NCBI GenBank assembly: GCA_937872445.1
Contig: CALMSL010000199.1
Span: 1-55,294 of the forward strand
Direction of reading: 5' to 3'
Length of the DNA: 55,294 bases
From: an uncultured Microbacteriaceae bacterium
GTDB lineage: Bacteria > Actinomycetota > Actinomycetes > Actinomycetales > Microbacteriaceae
The translations under genes and the position numbers were made by a program. Positions 41,524 to 50,135 of the stretch are shown piece by piece. Position 1 is the first letter of the stretch. The number at the start of each line of letters is the position of its first letter. A model generated the notes under the pieces. The model was not told the origin of the DNA and made no database searches. It saw only the letters and a program-made list of their open reading frames with translations.

Positions 41524-43286
41524 GTCAGCTCCTTCGCGGCGATGAGCGCTGAAGCCCAACCGATGAGCCTGATTTTCTTGTCGCTGACTCCGGAGGGTAC
41601 ATAGAACAGCAATTGGTCTCCGTAGGTGGCGATGGTGCCTTTCGTCGATGACGACACTCCGGAAAGCGACTTCACCGCCCCTTCCGCGTTGATGACCGCA
41701 CCCGGTTCCGTGGGCTGAACGGTCTCCGTTTCGTTGAGATACACGGCGACGATCGCTCCGTTGTCATTGGTCACCATCGGTATGACGTCTCCGGCACCGG
41801 CAAGCGTGCCCAGGGTCATTTTCGCGATGGCGGGAATCGAGGCCAGCCTCTTCTGTTTCGCCTCATATCCGATGGATGCCACGAGCGAATCATTGACGGT
41901 GTCGAAGAATTTGAAGTATTTGCTCGATTCGCCGTTGTTCAGGATGTCGCCGTAGTCGAGCGCGAGCTCGTCGGGACGGAGAGCGAAGATTTTCGCATCC
42001 GGCTGAAGGCGCTGCGTCCCCACATTGGCGGCCGGCAGGGCCGGCATGGTGACGTCCGCCGCCAACTGGACCGCGTATTGAACCTTGTAGTTCTCTCGAG
42101 GCGTTTTTTGGACCAGCATGAGCGCGGTGGGGGCGACGTCCGGGTTTTTCGGATCCTGAACCACGGCAAACACCGTTCTGGGCCATTTGTCGTTCTGCTG
42201 CGGAAGCGTGACTTCCACGCTTCCCGACGGGATGGGCGGCAGGGCCTGATAACTGTTGTCGGCCCGTCGAATGGCGTAGTTCGCTTCCCGGAATTCGAGT
42301 GCCGGTCCATCGAATCGCTGCTTGATGAGATTGCTGTCGCGCTCGGCATCGGCCTGCAGCGCGACGAGCGCAATTTTGGAAATGATCGACTGCAGTTGGG
42401 ACGGATTCACCACGGGCGGCTTGTCTGTCGTGACGGGCGGTCCGGATTCTGTCGGATTCGGTGTCGGCGTCGGCGTGACCACGGCACTCCCGCCAAGAAA
42501 CTCCGGCCAAGATTCGGCGGTACACCCGGTCAGAACGAGAACGCCCGTGAGGAGAACGGCCGAGACGGCGCTTGCGCGCCCCGTCGAACGACGACCCCGT
42601 TGCGCGGTAATCGCCTTGTACCCGGTGAGGGAAAATTTGGTCCGTTTCGGCGGTTTGGGCATCTTCGGCGGACGCCGTCGGGGTCCGCGAACCTTGCGCA
42701 AGTTGGACAGCGCCCACAGGTAGAGACCGAGACCGGCGAGAAGGAGCAGCACTCCACCGACGATGAGGGGGCCGGACCAGGGAGTCCGGTTGTCGACGGG
42801 CCACGTGATCGAAACATTGCCGGGCGCCGGTTCCTTGCCATCGGAAACAATGATCACGGAGATGTCCTTGGGCACATTGACCACGAAAGTCAGGTCCTTC
42901 TCCCGAGTGAACTCGGCGAGCCAGAGGTCTGAACCATGCGGATCGGGTACCGTCGCTTCGGTTCCCGTGACCAGAGAGTTGGTCAATGTCGACTTGACCT
43001 TGTCCAGTTGAATCCGGTTGTAGCTCGCATCGCCGACCCACGCAAGAACGTCTGCCGTTTTGCCGTAGGCAGCGAAAACCTGACTGGACCCGGAAATAGT
43101 GATTTTTTGCCTGCCCTCGTTCGCCGTGAGGACGGAACCCTCGATGACGGTGACGGGCGCGATTGTGCCCAGCGCGGTCGACGCCGCGACATGATCTGGT
43201 TCTGCCAGAACCGTCCGCTGGGCAAGACCGTAGCTGATCATCCCGAACGCGACGACGAAGCTCACGATCGCAACGATAAACCGCAA
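41520..43286 (-). CDS. Large hypothetical membrane protein with an internal lipoprotein-like segment
   Basis: The 588-residue protein starts at TTG 43286 with GAGGAG six bases upstream. Its segments are an N-terminal membrane helix (1-22), an extracytoplasmic beta region, a second helix at about 165-190, a basic cytoplasmic linker (Arg-Arg-Arg-Pro-Pro-Lys), a third helix ending Val-Leu-Val-Leu-Thr-Gly-Cys-Thr (a lipobox-like motif at about 250), a Thr/Pro linker and a 300-residue extracellular domain. I do not know the family. It reads as a fusion of a two-helix membrane protein with a lipoprotein. It is operonic with the thioredoxin-like gene. Confidence 0.75.
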   Translation of the reverse strand: MRFIVAIVSFVVAFGMISYGLAQRTVLAEPDHVAASTALGTIAPVTVIEGSVLTANEGRQKITISGSSQVFAAYGKTADVLAWVGDASYNRIQLDKVKSTLTNSLVTGTEATVPDPHGSDLWLAEFTREKDLTFVVNVPKDISVIIVSDGKEPAPGNVSITWPVDNRTPWSGPLIVGGVLLLLAGLGLYLWALSNLRKVRGPRRRPPKMPKPPKRTKFSLTGYKAITAQRGRRSTGRASAVSAVLLTGVLVLTGCTAESWPEFLGGSAVVTPTPTPNPTESGPPVTTDKPPVVNPSQLQSIISKIALVALQADAERDSNLIKQRFDGPALEFREANYAIRRADNSYQALPPIPSGSVEVTLPQQNDKWPRTVFAVVQDPKNPDVAPTALMLVQKTPRENYKVQYAVQLAADVTMPALPAANVGTQRLQPDAKIFALRPDELALDYGDILNNGESSKYFKFFDTVNDSLVASIGYEAKQKRLASIPAIAKMTLGTLAGAGDVIPMVTNDNGAIVAVYLNETETVQPTEPGAVINAEGAVKSLSGVSSSTKGTIATYGDQLLFYVPSGVSDKKIRLIGWASALIAAKELT

Positions 43287-43573
43287 GTCGAACTCCTCTC
43301 GTGCTGCCCTTCATGCCACCGGGGCAATCGCGCCCTGTCGAGCGCCTGACTGTGCGTGATGGGACGACCGCGATTCCGTGAACACCGGATCGGGCAGCAG
43401 GCAAAGACATTACAGAATAGCGCACGCAATCTGAAAGGATCCCGACCACATACTGGGAACCTTCGCTGCCACGTGAAATCGACCGCTTTCCCCGGCGCAC
43501 TACGGCACCACTAAACTCGACAGTGTCCGGCCGATGCCCCGACTGCTGGCCGTCTAAAACTCAGGGAGATGAC
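43287..43573. other. Divergent intergenic region
   Basis: This 287-bp gap separates the TTG-start membrane protein from the coiled-coil gene. It contains TATTCT (minus strand) in a moderately AT-rich patch around 43415-43425, a possible -10 for the leftward gene, and TAAACT near 43512 for the rightward gene. No RNA gene or long repeat was recognised. Confidence 0.3.
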
Positions 43574-45163
43574 GTGGCAACCGACGACGAGGCCTTTTCG
43601 ACTGCAATGCGCGGCTACAACCGCGAGGAGGTTGATTCTGCGCTTCAGGACCTCCGTCGAGCGTTGAACAAGGCCAACAGCGACAAGACGGAGAATGCCA
43701 AGGAAATCAAGCGCCTCGGCGCCATGGTCGCTGACCTTCAGGCCGAGATCGACGAGATCGGGCGCCCCACGTACACGGGACTCGGGACGCGCCTGGAGAA
43801 TGTGCTGCGCGTCGCGGAGGAGCAGTCGACCAGGCTCATCAGCCAGGCGGATATCGATGCGGAGAAACTGCGCAGCAGCGTTCAGGGGGAAGTCAGCGCT
43901 CTCAAGGTCGCCGCAATGGAAGAGGCAGACCGGATCGTCGCAGAGGCGAAGGCGAAAGCCGTCGACATGGTCGACTCCGCGAGGAAGGAAGCAGAAGGTT
44001 TGCTCGAGCGCAGCAGCGCTCAGGCCAAGGCCGTCAATCAGGATGCCCTCAAAGAGGCCGCCTCCATCCGGGGTGCGGCCTCCACCGAAGCCGCGGAAGC
44101 CAGAGCCACGGCCAAGCGCGAAGCGGCGGCGCTGCGTTCGGAGGCCGAGCGGGAGGCTGCCGAACTTAAGGCCGCGACGATCCGCGAAACGACCGAAGCG
44201 AATGAGGCCGCGGCCTCACTTGCCCGGGATACCGAAAAGAACCGCAAGGAGTTCACCGCAGAAACCGAGAAGCAGTGGGGCGACCTCGCGAGAGACGTCG
44301 AACAGCAACGCACGGATGCCGAACGCGAAGTTCAGGCAACGCGCGCGCAACTGGCGGCCGAGGCTGAGCAGGCGCGCGCCGAACTCGAACGCGAGTTGAC
44401 TGAGGCACGGGCCAAGTTTGATGAAGAAATGGAAGCCGCCCAGGCGAAGCTCAAGAATGACATGGCTGCGGCCCACTCCAAGCTTGCCCTCGAGACGAAG
44501 GCCGCGAAGGCCGAAATTGCTCGCTCCAATCAGGAGGCACGGGCCAAGGTGGAAGCGGAAATCGCGGATGCCCGCGCGAGTCTCGCCCACGACATCGACA
44601 AGGAGCGCACTGATCTCGACCGTGAGCTCGAGCAAACCCGCTCAGACTTCACCAATGAGCTTGACCATGCGCGAGCGGAACTGGAGGCGGAGCTTTCCGC
44701 ATCCCGGACCCGACTCAAGGCCGACGCGGAAAAGGCGCGGTCGGCACTCGACAAGGAACTGGCGACTCGACGCGACGAGGCCGAAAAGGAATATCTGGCC
44801 AAACATCAGGAGGCCGTCGCGCAAAACCAGCACTATCTCGACGAGGCACGTACCCAGCTCGCCGAGGCCACCAAGCGCGCCAACGAGAAGCGGCAGGAGG
44901 CAGAACAGATTGCCGCCGACAGCACGCGGAATGCAGCGGAAGCCGAAACTGCCGCAAAGAAGCGCGCCGCCGAAATCCTCAGCAATTCGGAGGCGCGTGC
45001 CAAGGCCATGGTGGCCGATGCGGAGAAGCGGACCAATACCCTCGTTTCGGAGGCGGAAGAGCGCCTCGCCAAGATTAGAATCGAGCGGGAAGCGGTCGCC
45101 GGATACTTCGGGGCGCTCCGCAACGTGCTCGGCGACGCGGAGAAAGTCGCTGCAGACGATTAG
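43574..45163 (+). CDS. Long coiled-coil protein with DivIVA-like N-terminus (Scy/FilP-like)
   Basis: From GTG 43574 (AGGGAG five bases upstream) the protein has 529 residues. Residues 8-30 (Phe-Ser-Thr-Ala-Met-Arg-Gly-Tyr-Asn-Arg-Glu-Glu-Val-Asp) match the membrane-binding start of DivIVA proteins. The rest is an almost unbroken Ala/Glu/Lys/Arg coiled coil of about 480 residues, with repeating Glu-Ala-x-x-Ala-Arg patterns. This architecture resembles the Scy and FilP polarity scaffolds of Streptomyces. A role organising poles or division sites is inferred. The next gene, an AI-2E transporter, begins 18 bp later and may be in the same transcript. Confidence 0.82.
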   Translation: MATDDEAFSTAMRGYNREEVDSALQDLRRALNKANSDKTENAKEIKRLGAMVADLQAEIDEIGRPTYTGLGTRLENVLRVAEEQSTRLISQADIDAEKLRSSVQGEVSALKVAAMEEADRIVAEAKAKAVDMVDSARKEAEGLLERSSAQAKAVNQDALKEAASIRGAASTEAAEARATAKREAAALRSEAEREAAELKAATIRETTEANEAAASLARDTEKNRKEFTAETEKQWGDLARDVEQQRTDAEREVQATRAQLAAEAEQARAELERELTEARAKFDEEMEAAQAKLKNDMAAAHSKLALETKAAKAEIARSNQEARAKVEAEIADARASLAHDIDKERTDLDRELEQTRSDFTNELDHARAELEAELSASRTRLKADAEKARSALDKELATRRDEAEKEYLAKHQEAVAQNQHYLDEARTQLAEATKRANEKRQEAEQIAADSTRNAAEAETAAKKRAAEILSNSEARAKAMVADAEKRTNTLVSEAEERLAKIRIEREAVAGYFGALRNVLGDAEKVAADD

Positions 45164-45181
45164 AGCAGGCGAAGGGGCACC

Positions 45182-46231
45182 GTGAAGATCCAGCATGCGT
45201 TTCGTCTGGGACTGTTTGGCGGGCTCGGTGTTCTGGTGGCCATCGGAATCGGTACCGCGGTGGGAACTCTGGCGACCATCATCACCTACATCGGCGCGGC
45301 AATTTTCCTCGCGCTCGGACTGGATCCGGCAGTGTCCTGGCTGGAGCGGCACCGCTTCCCTCGCTGGCTCGCCATACTGACCGTTGTCGTTGTGGTTCTT
45401 GCCGTATTCACGGGCCTGGTGTTTTCGGTCATTCCGGTGATCGTGGCGCAAACCTCGAACCTCATCAACGGATTGACACCCTTGATTGCCACGCTGGGCG
45501 ATCAGAACAACAACTGGGTTGCCGCCGTCCAGAAGAACCTTCCCAACTACATCGATCTTCAGGCGATCGTCGGCAACGCCCTCGAGTTCCTGAGAAACAA
45601 CATCACGTCCATCGGCGGCGGAGTTCTCCAGGTGGGACTGGGCATTGCCAGCGGGGCATTCGGCATCATCATCGTGCTCATTCTCACGCTCTACTTCGTC
45701 GCATCCCTCAACAACATGAAGCGCGGCCTCTATCAGCTGATTCCCGCCTCCAAGCGGGCACGGTTCGCCGATTTGGCGGAACAAATCAGTGATTCGGTCG
45801 GCCGTTACGTCGTCGGTCAGGCAACCCTCGCGCTGTTCAACGGGATCCTCAGTTTCATTTTCCTTTCCATAGTCGGAGCCGAATACCCCGCGCTCTTTGC
45901 CTTCATCGCCTTCCTGTTCTCCCTCGTGCCGCTCGTCGGCACGCTGTCGGGAAGCGTACTCATCACGGCCAGTTGCCTCCTGTTCGACGGTGTGCCCACG
46001 GCGATCGCGGTGGGGATCTACTACGTCGCCTACATGCAGATCGAGGCGTACGTGCTCAACCCCAACATCATGAATCGGGCCGTGAAGGTGCCCGGTGTGA
46101 TTGTGGTGATCGCGGCACTGTCCGGCGGTACCCTGCTCGGGATCCTCGGCGCGCTCATTGCCATCCCGGTCGCCGCCTCCATCCTGCTCATCATCAACCA
46201 GGTCGTGGTGCCCCAACAAAACGAGTTATGA
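45182..46231 (+). CDS. AI-2E/PerM family membrane transporter
   Basis: The 349-residue protein has the family pattern: two helix pairs at the N-terminus, a long extracytoplasmic loop rich in Asn/Gln (about 95-140), and five or six further helices, with Ala-Glu-Gln-Ile-Ser-Asp-Ser-Val-Gly-Arg-Tyr mid-protein. The C-terminal re-entrant region has Ala-Leu-Ser-Gly-Gly-Thr-Leu-Leu-Gly-Ile-Leu-Gly. Members export AI-2, signal molecules or ions such as Na+; the cargo is unknown. GTG start; the preceding purine run is weak. It is in line with the coiled-coil gene upstream. Confidence 0.92.
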   Translation: MKIQHAFRLGLFGGLGVLVAIGIGTAVGTLATIITYIGAAIFLALGLDPAVSWLERHRFPRWLAILTVVVVVLAVFTGLVFSVIPVIVAQTSNLINGLTPLIATLGDQNNNWVAAVQKNLPNYIDLQAIVGNALEFLRNNITSIGGGVLQVGLGIASGAFGIIIVLILTLYFVASLNNMKRGLYQLIPASKRARFADLAEQISDSVGRYVVGQATLALFNGILSFIFLSIVGAEYPALFAFIAFLFSLVPLVGTLSGSVLITASCLLFDGVPTAIAVGIYYVAYMQIEAYVLNPNIMNRAVKVPGVIVVIAALSGGTLLGILGALIAIPVAASILLIINQVVVPQQNEL

Positions 46232-46255
46232 CCCGCACCGGATTCCGCGAACGTG

Positions 46256-46969
46256 TCAGGCGGGCCATTCGGTGGGAAGCGGAAGTGCCGCCGGATTGGC
46301 CGCGCGGACAATTTCGGTGAGCACCTGCCGCGTTTGCGCCTCGCCCACCCAGAGGTGTTTCCCTCCCGGCACCGCGATGAGCTCGGCCTCGGGAAGCACG
46401 GCGAACCGTTCGCGCGCCTCGGCGGGGCGCAGGTAGTCGTCAAACTCCGGAATAACGGCGACCACCCGCTTGCCGGTGCCCGACCAGGCGGAAAGCTGGT
46501 CGCTCGTGGTGCGTTTGAGCGGTGGCGACAGCAGAATTGCCCCGCTGATCGGATACTGGAGGCCGAAGTTCAGAGCTATTTCGGTACCGAACGACCACCC
46601 GAGGAGCCACGGCGGGGCGAGCGAGCGCTGTGCGACGAAGTCCATTGCCGCGGCGAGATCGTACTGTTCGTCAAGCCCGTCGCCGATGGCACCCTCGGAG
46701 CGGCCGCGGGGTGAAGCGACGCCGCGGAAATTGAATCGAAGCACCGCAAGCCGAGCCAGCGCGGGGAGCCTTGCCGCCGCCTTCCGAATGATGTGCGAGT
46801 CCATGAACCCGCCACCGGAGGGCAGCGGGTGAAGGCACACGAGGGTTGCCACCGTGTCCCCGTCCAGCGGTGTGGCAAGCTCTCCGACGAGCGTCAGCCC
46901 ATCCGAAGTGTGAATGTCAATGTTTTCACGCCGTGCCGGAAGTTCAACGCCCGAGCGGATTTCCATCAC
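46256..46969 (-). CDS. Alpha/beta hydrolase family protein
   Basis: The 237-residue protein has an alpha/beta hydrolase fold: Leu-Val-Cys-Leu-His-Pro-Leu-Pro-Ser-Gly-Gly-Gly (oxyanion loop), nucleophile elbow Gly-Trp-Ser-Phe-Gly at about residue 124, a late Asp in Pro-Glu-Phe-Asp-Asp, and His in Gly-Gly-Lys-His-Leu-Trp. The triad Ser-Asp-His is complete. The substrate is unknown. The gene starts at GTG 46969 or the overlapping ATG 46966, directly after the stop of the preceding small gene, so it is translationally coupled. Confidence 0.87.
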   Translation of the reverse strand: MMEIRSGVELPARRENIDIHTSDGLTLVGELATPLDGDTVATLVCLHPLPSGGGFMDSHIIRKAAARLPALARLAVLRFNFRGVASPRGRSEGAIGDGLDEQYDLAAAMDFVAQRSLAPPWLLGWSFGTEIALNFGLQYPISGAILLSPPLKRTTSDQLSAWSGTGKRVVAVIPEFDDYLRPAEARERFAVLPEAELIAVPGGKHLWVGEAQTRQVLTEIVRAANPAALPLPTEWPA

Positions 46970-47272
46970 TCAACTGACCTTCCAGCAGTGCGTGTGCCAA
47001 TGGCGACGGCCGGCGACGTCGTTGGCCTCCCCCATGATTCCATCGGCGCGCCAGGCGACGATGTGCGGCAGGCCGGGAGGGACCTCCAGGTTGCACCCGG
47101 GGCACACGTAGGATTTCACGGCCGCCGTAGCCGACAGCGGCTGAACGTTCCAGAGCACGTTCCGCCTGGTCTCCGTGCGAAGCGTTCCGTACAATGCACG
47201 CTGCAGGTCCGCTTCGTCCCCGTCGCGATCTACAGAACGGCCGCCGCGACGCGGTCGGTTGGATCGTGGCAT
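46970..47272 (-). CDS. Small putative zinc-binding protein
   Basis: The 100-residue protein has a basic/acidic N-terminus (Arg-Pro-Arg-Arg-Gly-Gly-Arg, then Asp-Gly-Asp-Glu-Ala-Asp-Leu). Toward the end it has a Cys-Pro-Gly-Cys pair about 33 residues before His-Trp-His-Thr-His-Cys-Trp. These four or five ligands could make a treble-clef or zinc-ribbon-like site. I recognise it only as an actinobacterial small hypothetical protein type, sometimes given an ATP/GTP-binding label without evidence. It abuts the hydrolase gene and lies 19 bp after the transglycosylase-like gene. Confidence 0.65.
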   Translation of the reverse strand: MPRSNRPRRGGRSVDRDGDEADLQRALYGTLRTETRRNVLWNVQPLSATAAVKSYVCPGCNLEVPPGLPHIVAWRADGIMGEANDVAGRRHWHTHCWKVS

Positions 47273-47291
47273 AGTGCAAGCCTATGCCGGT

Positions 47292-47900
47292 CTAGTACCA
47301 GTTGTTCTGCTCCGAATGGTCCCATGCGCCGCACGGGGTGCCATAGCGTGCCTGAATGTAGCCGATGCCCCAGGTGATCTGCGTGGCCGGATTCGTGGCC
47401 CAATCTGCTCCAGCCGAGGCCATCTTGCTCCCCGGGAGAGCCTGAGGAATGCCGTACGCACCGCTCGTCGGGTTCATGGCGAACGTGTTCCAGTGCGACT
47501 CCCGTTGCCACAGGGCAACGAGGCAGCTGTACTGCCCCTCATCCCACCCCTTGGCCAGGACAAGCCCGTAGGCGACGGCTTGTGCCGAGCCTGGGTCCGG
47601 TTTTCCTACCGCGGGCGCTGTGGGTTTCATGCTCACGCGGTAGCCGTCCCTGACCACCGCGGGGGTGGGGTTGCCCGCGTGCACGAACTGTTGCGCGGTT
47701 TCCGTCGGGATCGATGTGGGCACCGCCTCGGCCTGGGCCGTCGACGTGGGAGCGATCACCGTGACCAAAACAATGGCCAGGGAGGTCACGAACGAGAACA
47801 GCGGCAACGAGTAGCGGAATCCGCGACGGCGCGCCGGAAGAACCGCCCCGGCCCCCAAAGTCCGCGGTCGGCTGAGGACTACATCCAGATGCCTACCCAC
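47292..47900 (-). CDS. Secreted lytic-transglycosylase-like protein
   Basis: The 202-residue protein has a basic start, a membrane/signal helix at about residues 33-53 (Phe-Val-Thr-Ser-Leu-Ala-Ile-Val-Leu-Val-Thr-Val-Ile-Ala), then Ser-Thr-Ala-Gln-Ala cleavage. The last 90 residues form an SLT-like or aggregation-promoting-factor domain: Leu-Trp-Gln-Arg-Glu-Ser-His-Trp with the catalytic Glu, Gly-Ala-Tyr-Gly-Ile-Pro-Gln, and Ile-Gln-Ala-Arg-Tyr-Gly-Thr-Pro. It would cleave peptidoglycan outside the cell. GTG start. Confidence 0.87.
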   Translation of the reverse strand: MGRHLDVVLSRPRTLGAGAVLPARRRGFRYSLPLFSFVTSLAIVLVTVIAPTSTAQAEAVPTSIPTETAQQFVHAGNPTPAVVRDGYRVSMKPTAPAVGKPDPGSAQAVAYGLVLAKGWDEGQYSCLVALWQRESHWNTFAMNPTSGAYGIPQALPGSKMASAGADWATNPATQITWGIGYIQARYGTPCGAWDHSEQNNWY

Positions 47901-47946
47901 AGTGACTGGATTTTAGCCCAGATTCCTGCACAGTGCGCCTTTTCGG

Positions 47947-48498
47947 TCAGCGTACGGCCACCATGACGGCAATCACGCTGTCCAGGAAGTAGTCAACCTG
48001 CGCCTCGCGGTAGCCGCCCTTCTTCGGACGGAACGCCACCGTGCGCACCTCGTCGATACTCATTGGCGCCCCGCGAAGGAAGTAGTCGGAGAGGCGACCG
48101 GCAAACCGATCCACCTGTTTGCGATCGTAACCGTCGGTCAGGAAACCTGCCCGGCGAAAGCGCTCGCCGGCCGGTCGGCCGAGCCGGTCGATGATGTCTT
48201 TGGCATTCTTTCGGGCCGCTCCGAACCAGGCTTCGTCGCCGGAAACCTGGCGCGCGTAGTCCCGTTCGCGAGTCGCGAACGCATCCTCCAGGCGCTCCAG
48301 AGCGGCATCGACATGGGCGGGAGAATAGCCGCCCTTTTGCAGGGAGAACGCGGTACGCCGGATCTCCTCGGAACCCAGAACGGTCGGAGCCCCTGGCTCC
48401 GCGTTGTACACCCGGCGGGCCTCTTCAAGGAACTCCTCGACCTCATCGACGTTGTAACCACGTCGCGACTTGCGGATGCGGGGGAAAGTTGAACTCAC
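47947..48498 (-). CDS. DivIVA-domain protein
   Basis: The 183-residue protein contains three short DivIVA-type modules with Arg-Gly-Tyr-Asn-Val-Asp-Glu-Val-Glu-Glu-Phe-Leu, Lys-Gly-Gly-Tyr-Ser-Pro-Ala-His-Val-Asp-Ala-Ala-Leu and Lys-Lys-Gly-Gly-Tyr-Arg-Glu-Ala-Gln-Val-Asp-Tyr-Phe-Leu. Another Gly-Tyr-Asp-Arg-Lys-Gln-Val-Asp lies between them. It lacks the long coiled coil of Wag31. GTG 48498 is chosen over GTG 48516 because relatives begin near Ser-Ser-Thr-Phe-Pro. It sits 30 bp after cdsA, suggesting a link to membrane or cell-wall growth. Confidence 0.82.
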   Translation of the reverse strand: MSSTFPRIRKSRRGYNVDEVEEFLEEARRVYNAEPGAPTVLGSEEIRRTAFSLQKGGYSPAHVDAALERLEDAFATRERDYARQVSGDEAWFGAARKNAKDIIDRLGRPAGERFRRAGFLTDGYDRKQVDRFAGRLSDYFLRGAPMSIDEVRTVAFRPKKGGYREAQVDYFLDSVIAVMVAVR

Positions 48499-48528
48499 TC
48501 CACTATTCTGCCTCACCTGCCGAGCGGT

Positions 48529-49548
48529 TCAGGCAAAGATCAGGAAGAGCACGTACGCGGCTGCCGAGCTGAGGACGATGGAGTCCATCCGGTCGAGAAA
48601 ACCGCCGTGCCCCGGCAGCCACGTGCTGATGTCCTTGATTCCCAGGTCCCGCTTGAGAAGTGACTCCGTGAGGTCCCCGATGGTCGCGGTCGCCACGATG
48701 ACCGCCCCGAAAATCAGCCCGAACCACCACGGTTGCTGAATCATGAAGATGGACAGGAGAATCCCTGCAATGGCGGCTGCCGCAACTGACCCGGTAAAGC
48801 CCTCCCACGTCTTCTTCGGGCTAATTCGCGGCGCCATCGGGTGCTTCCCGAGCGTGAGGCCCGTCGCGTAGGCACCCGTGTCGACCGAGATCACGAGAAT
48901 CAGGAACGCCAGCGTCCACCACTCGCCGCCGGGCTGCGCCGTGAGAAGCACGGAAAAACTGGCCAGGAACGGAATATAGACCTGGATGAATGCGCCGGCG
49001 GCGAGGTCGCGCCAGACCTCGCGGGCCGGCCCCCGCATCCGCGGGCTCGCCAGCTCAAGGACTCGCCAGGCGACGACGAACCCGATCCCCGCGAGCGAGA
49101 CGAGCCACTTCCCGCCATCGCCCAAATAGAACGCCGCGGGCACCGTGGCGAGCGCGGCGATCACCGTCGGCCAGCGCGGTACCCGGCGTCCGGACGAACG
49201 CAAGGCGCTGGCAAGCTCGAACGCGGTGAACCCGATCAGGAACGCCGCAACGATCATGAAGAGCTCTTTCACGACGATGAGGCTGAACAGCATGGCGAAG
49301 CCGAGCGCGAGCCCGATCAGAATGGCCAGCGGGAGGTTGCGGCCGGTGCGAGCCTCGATCTTCTCGTTCGCGTGATCGATTTGCGCGCGCGTCGCTTCCA
49401 TTTGCGCTTTCAACTCCGCGCGCGTCGCCGTCACCTGCGCACGGAACTCCTCGCGGGTGGCATCCGCACGCGCCCCAATATCCGCGCGCCCGAGTCGCCA
49501 GCGTTTCTTCGCTGGCGCGTTCGGCTCCCCACCATCATCATCGGGCAT
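48529..49548 (-). CDS. cdsA: Phosphatidate cytidylyltransferase
   Basis: The 339-residue enzyme makes CDP-diacylglycerol from phosphatidic acid and CTP. The CDS signature is present as Lys-Lys-Thr-Trp-Glu-Gly-Phe-Thr-Gly-Ser, with Ser-Val-Asp-Thr-Gly-Ala-Tyr, Gly-Asp-Leu-Thr-Glu-Ser and Gly-His-Gly-Gly-Phe-Leu-Asp-Arg-Met-Asp-Ser. Eight or so helices follow residue 72. The first 70 residues form an unusual charged Ala/Arg/Glu coiled coil rather than a membrane start. Its ATG abuts the frr stop (TGA at 49551-49549), so it is coupled to frr. Confidence 0.95.
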   Translation of the reverse strand: MPDDDGGEPNAPAKKRWRLGRADIGARADATREEFRAQVTATRAELKAQMEATRAQIDHANEKIEARTGRNLPLAILIGLALGFAMLFSLIVVKELFMIVAAFLIGFTAFELASALRSSGRRVPRWPTVIAALATVPAAFYLGDGGKWLVSLAGIGFVVAWRVLELASPRMRGPAREVWRDLAAGAFIQVYIPFLASFSVLLTAQPGGEWWTLAFLILVISVDTGAYATGLTLGKHPMAPRISPKKTWEGFTGSVAAAAIAGILLSIFMIQQPWWFGLIFGAVIVATATIGDLTESLLKRDLGIKDISTWLPGHGGFLDRMDSIVLSSAAAYVLFLIFA

Positions 49549-50103
49549 TCAGACCTCGAGAAGCTCGGCTTCCTTCTTGCGCAGGGCCTCGTCGATCGCG
49601 TCCACCTGCCCCTTCGTGAGCGTTTCCAGTTCCTTTTCCGCACGCGCCACCTCGTCGTCGCCGACCTCCGACTTGAGTTCGTCCAGATCGTCTTTCGCTT
49701 TGCGTCGGATGTTGCGGATCGCGATCTTGGCGTCCTCGCCCTTCGCGCGCACGATCTTCACAAATTCCTTTCGCCGCTCCTCGGTGAGTTCGGGCAGGGT
49801 CGCCCGCACCACGGTTCCGTCATTTCCCACGTTCGCGCCCAGATTCGGCGTGGCGACGATGGCCTTTTCGATGTCTTTCAGCGAACTCTTGTCGTACGGC
49901 GTGATGACGAGAGTGCGCGCATCCGCGTTCTGAAGACCGGCAAGCTGCGCGAGTGGCGTTGGGGTTCCGTAGTAGTCGACGAGCACCTTCTGGAACAGGG
50001 CAGGGTTGGCACGGCCGGTGCGCACCCCGCTGAAATCGTCCTTGGCGACCTCAACGGCCTTGTGCATCTTGTCCCTGGCCTCGGCCAGCACCTCGTTGAT
50101 CAC
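49549..50103 (-). CDS. frr: Ribosome recycling factor
   Basis: The 184-residue protein is normal RRF length and shows Arg-Thr-Gly-Arg-Ala-Asn-Pro, [12 protein letters not shown], Pro-Glu-Leu-Thr-Glu-Glu-Arg-Arg and Arg-Asn-Ile-Arg-Arg-Lys-Ala. It splits post-termination ribosomes together with EF-G. GTG 50103 has AAGGAG five bases upstream. It is separated from pyrH, its usual neighbour, by the EamA gene. Confidence 0.97.
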   Translation of the reverse strand: MINEVLAEARDKMHKAVEVAKDDFSGVRTGRANPALFQKVLVDYYGTPTPLAQLAGLQNADARTLVITPYDKSSLKDIEKAIVATPNLGANVGNDGTVVRATLPELTEERRKEFVKIVRAKGEDAKIAIRNIRRKAKDDLDELKSEVGDDEVARAEKELETLTKGQVDAIDEALRKKEAELLEV

Positions 50104-50135
50104 GTGCTCTCCTTCGTGTGGGGCAATCCTACCGG

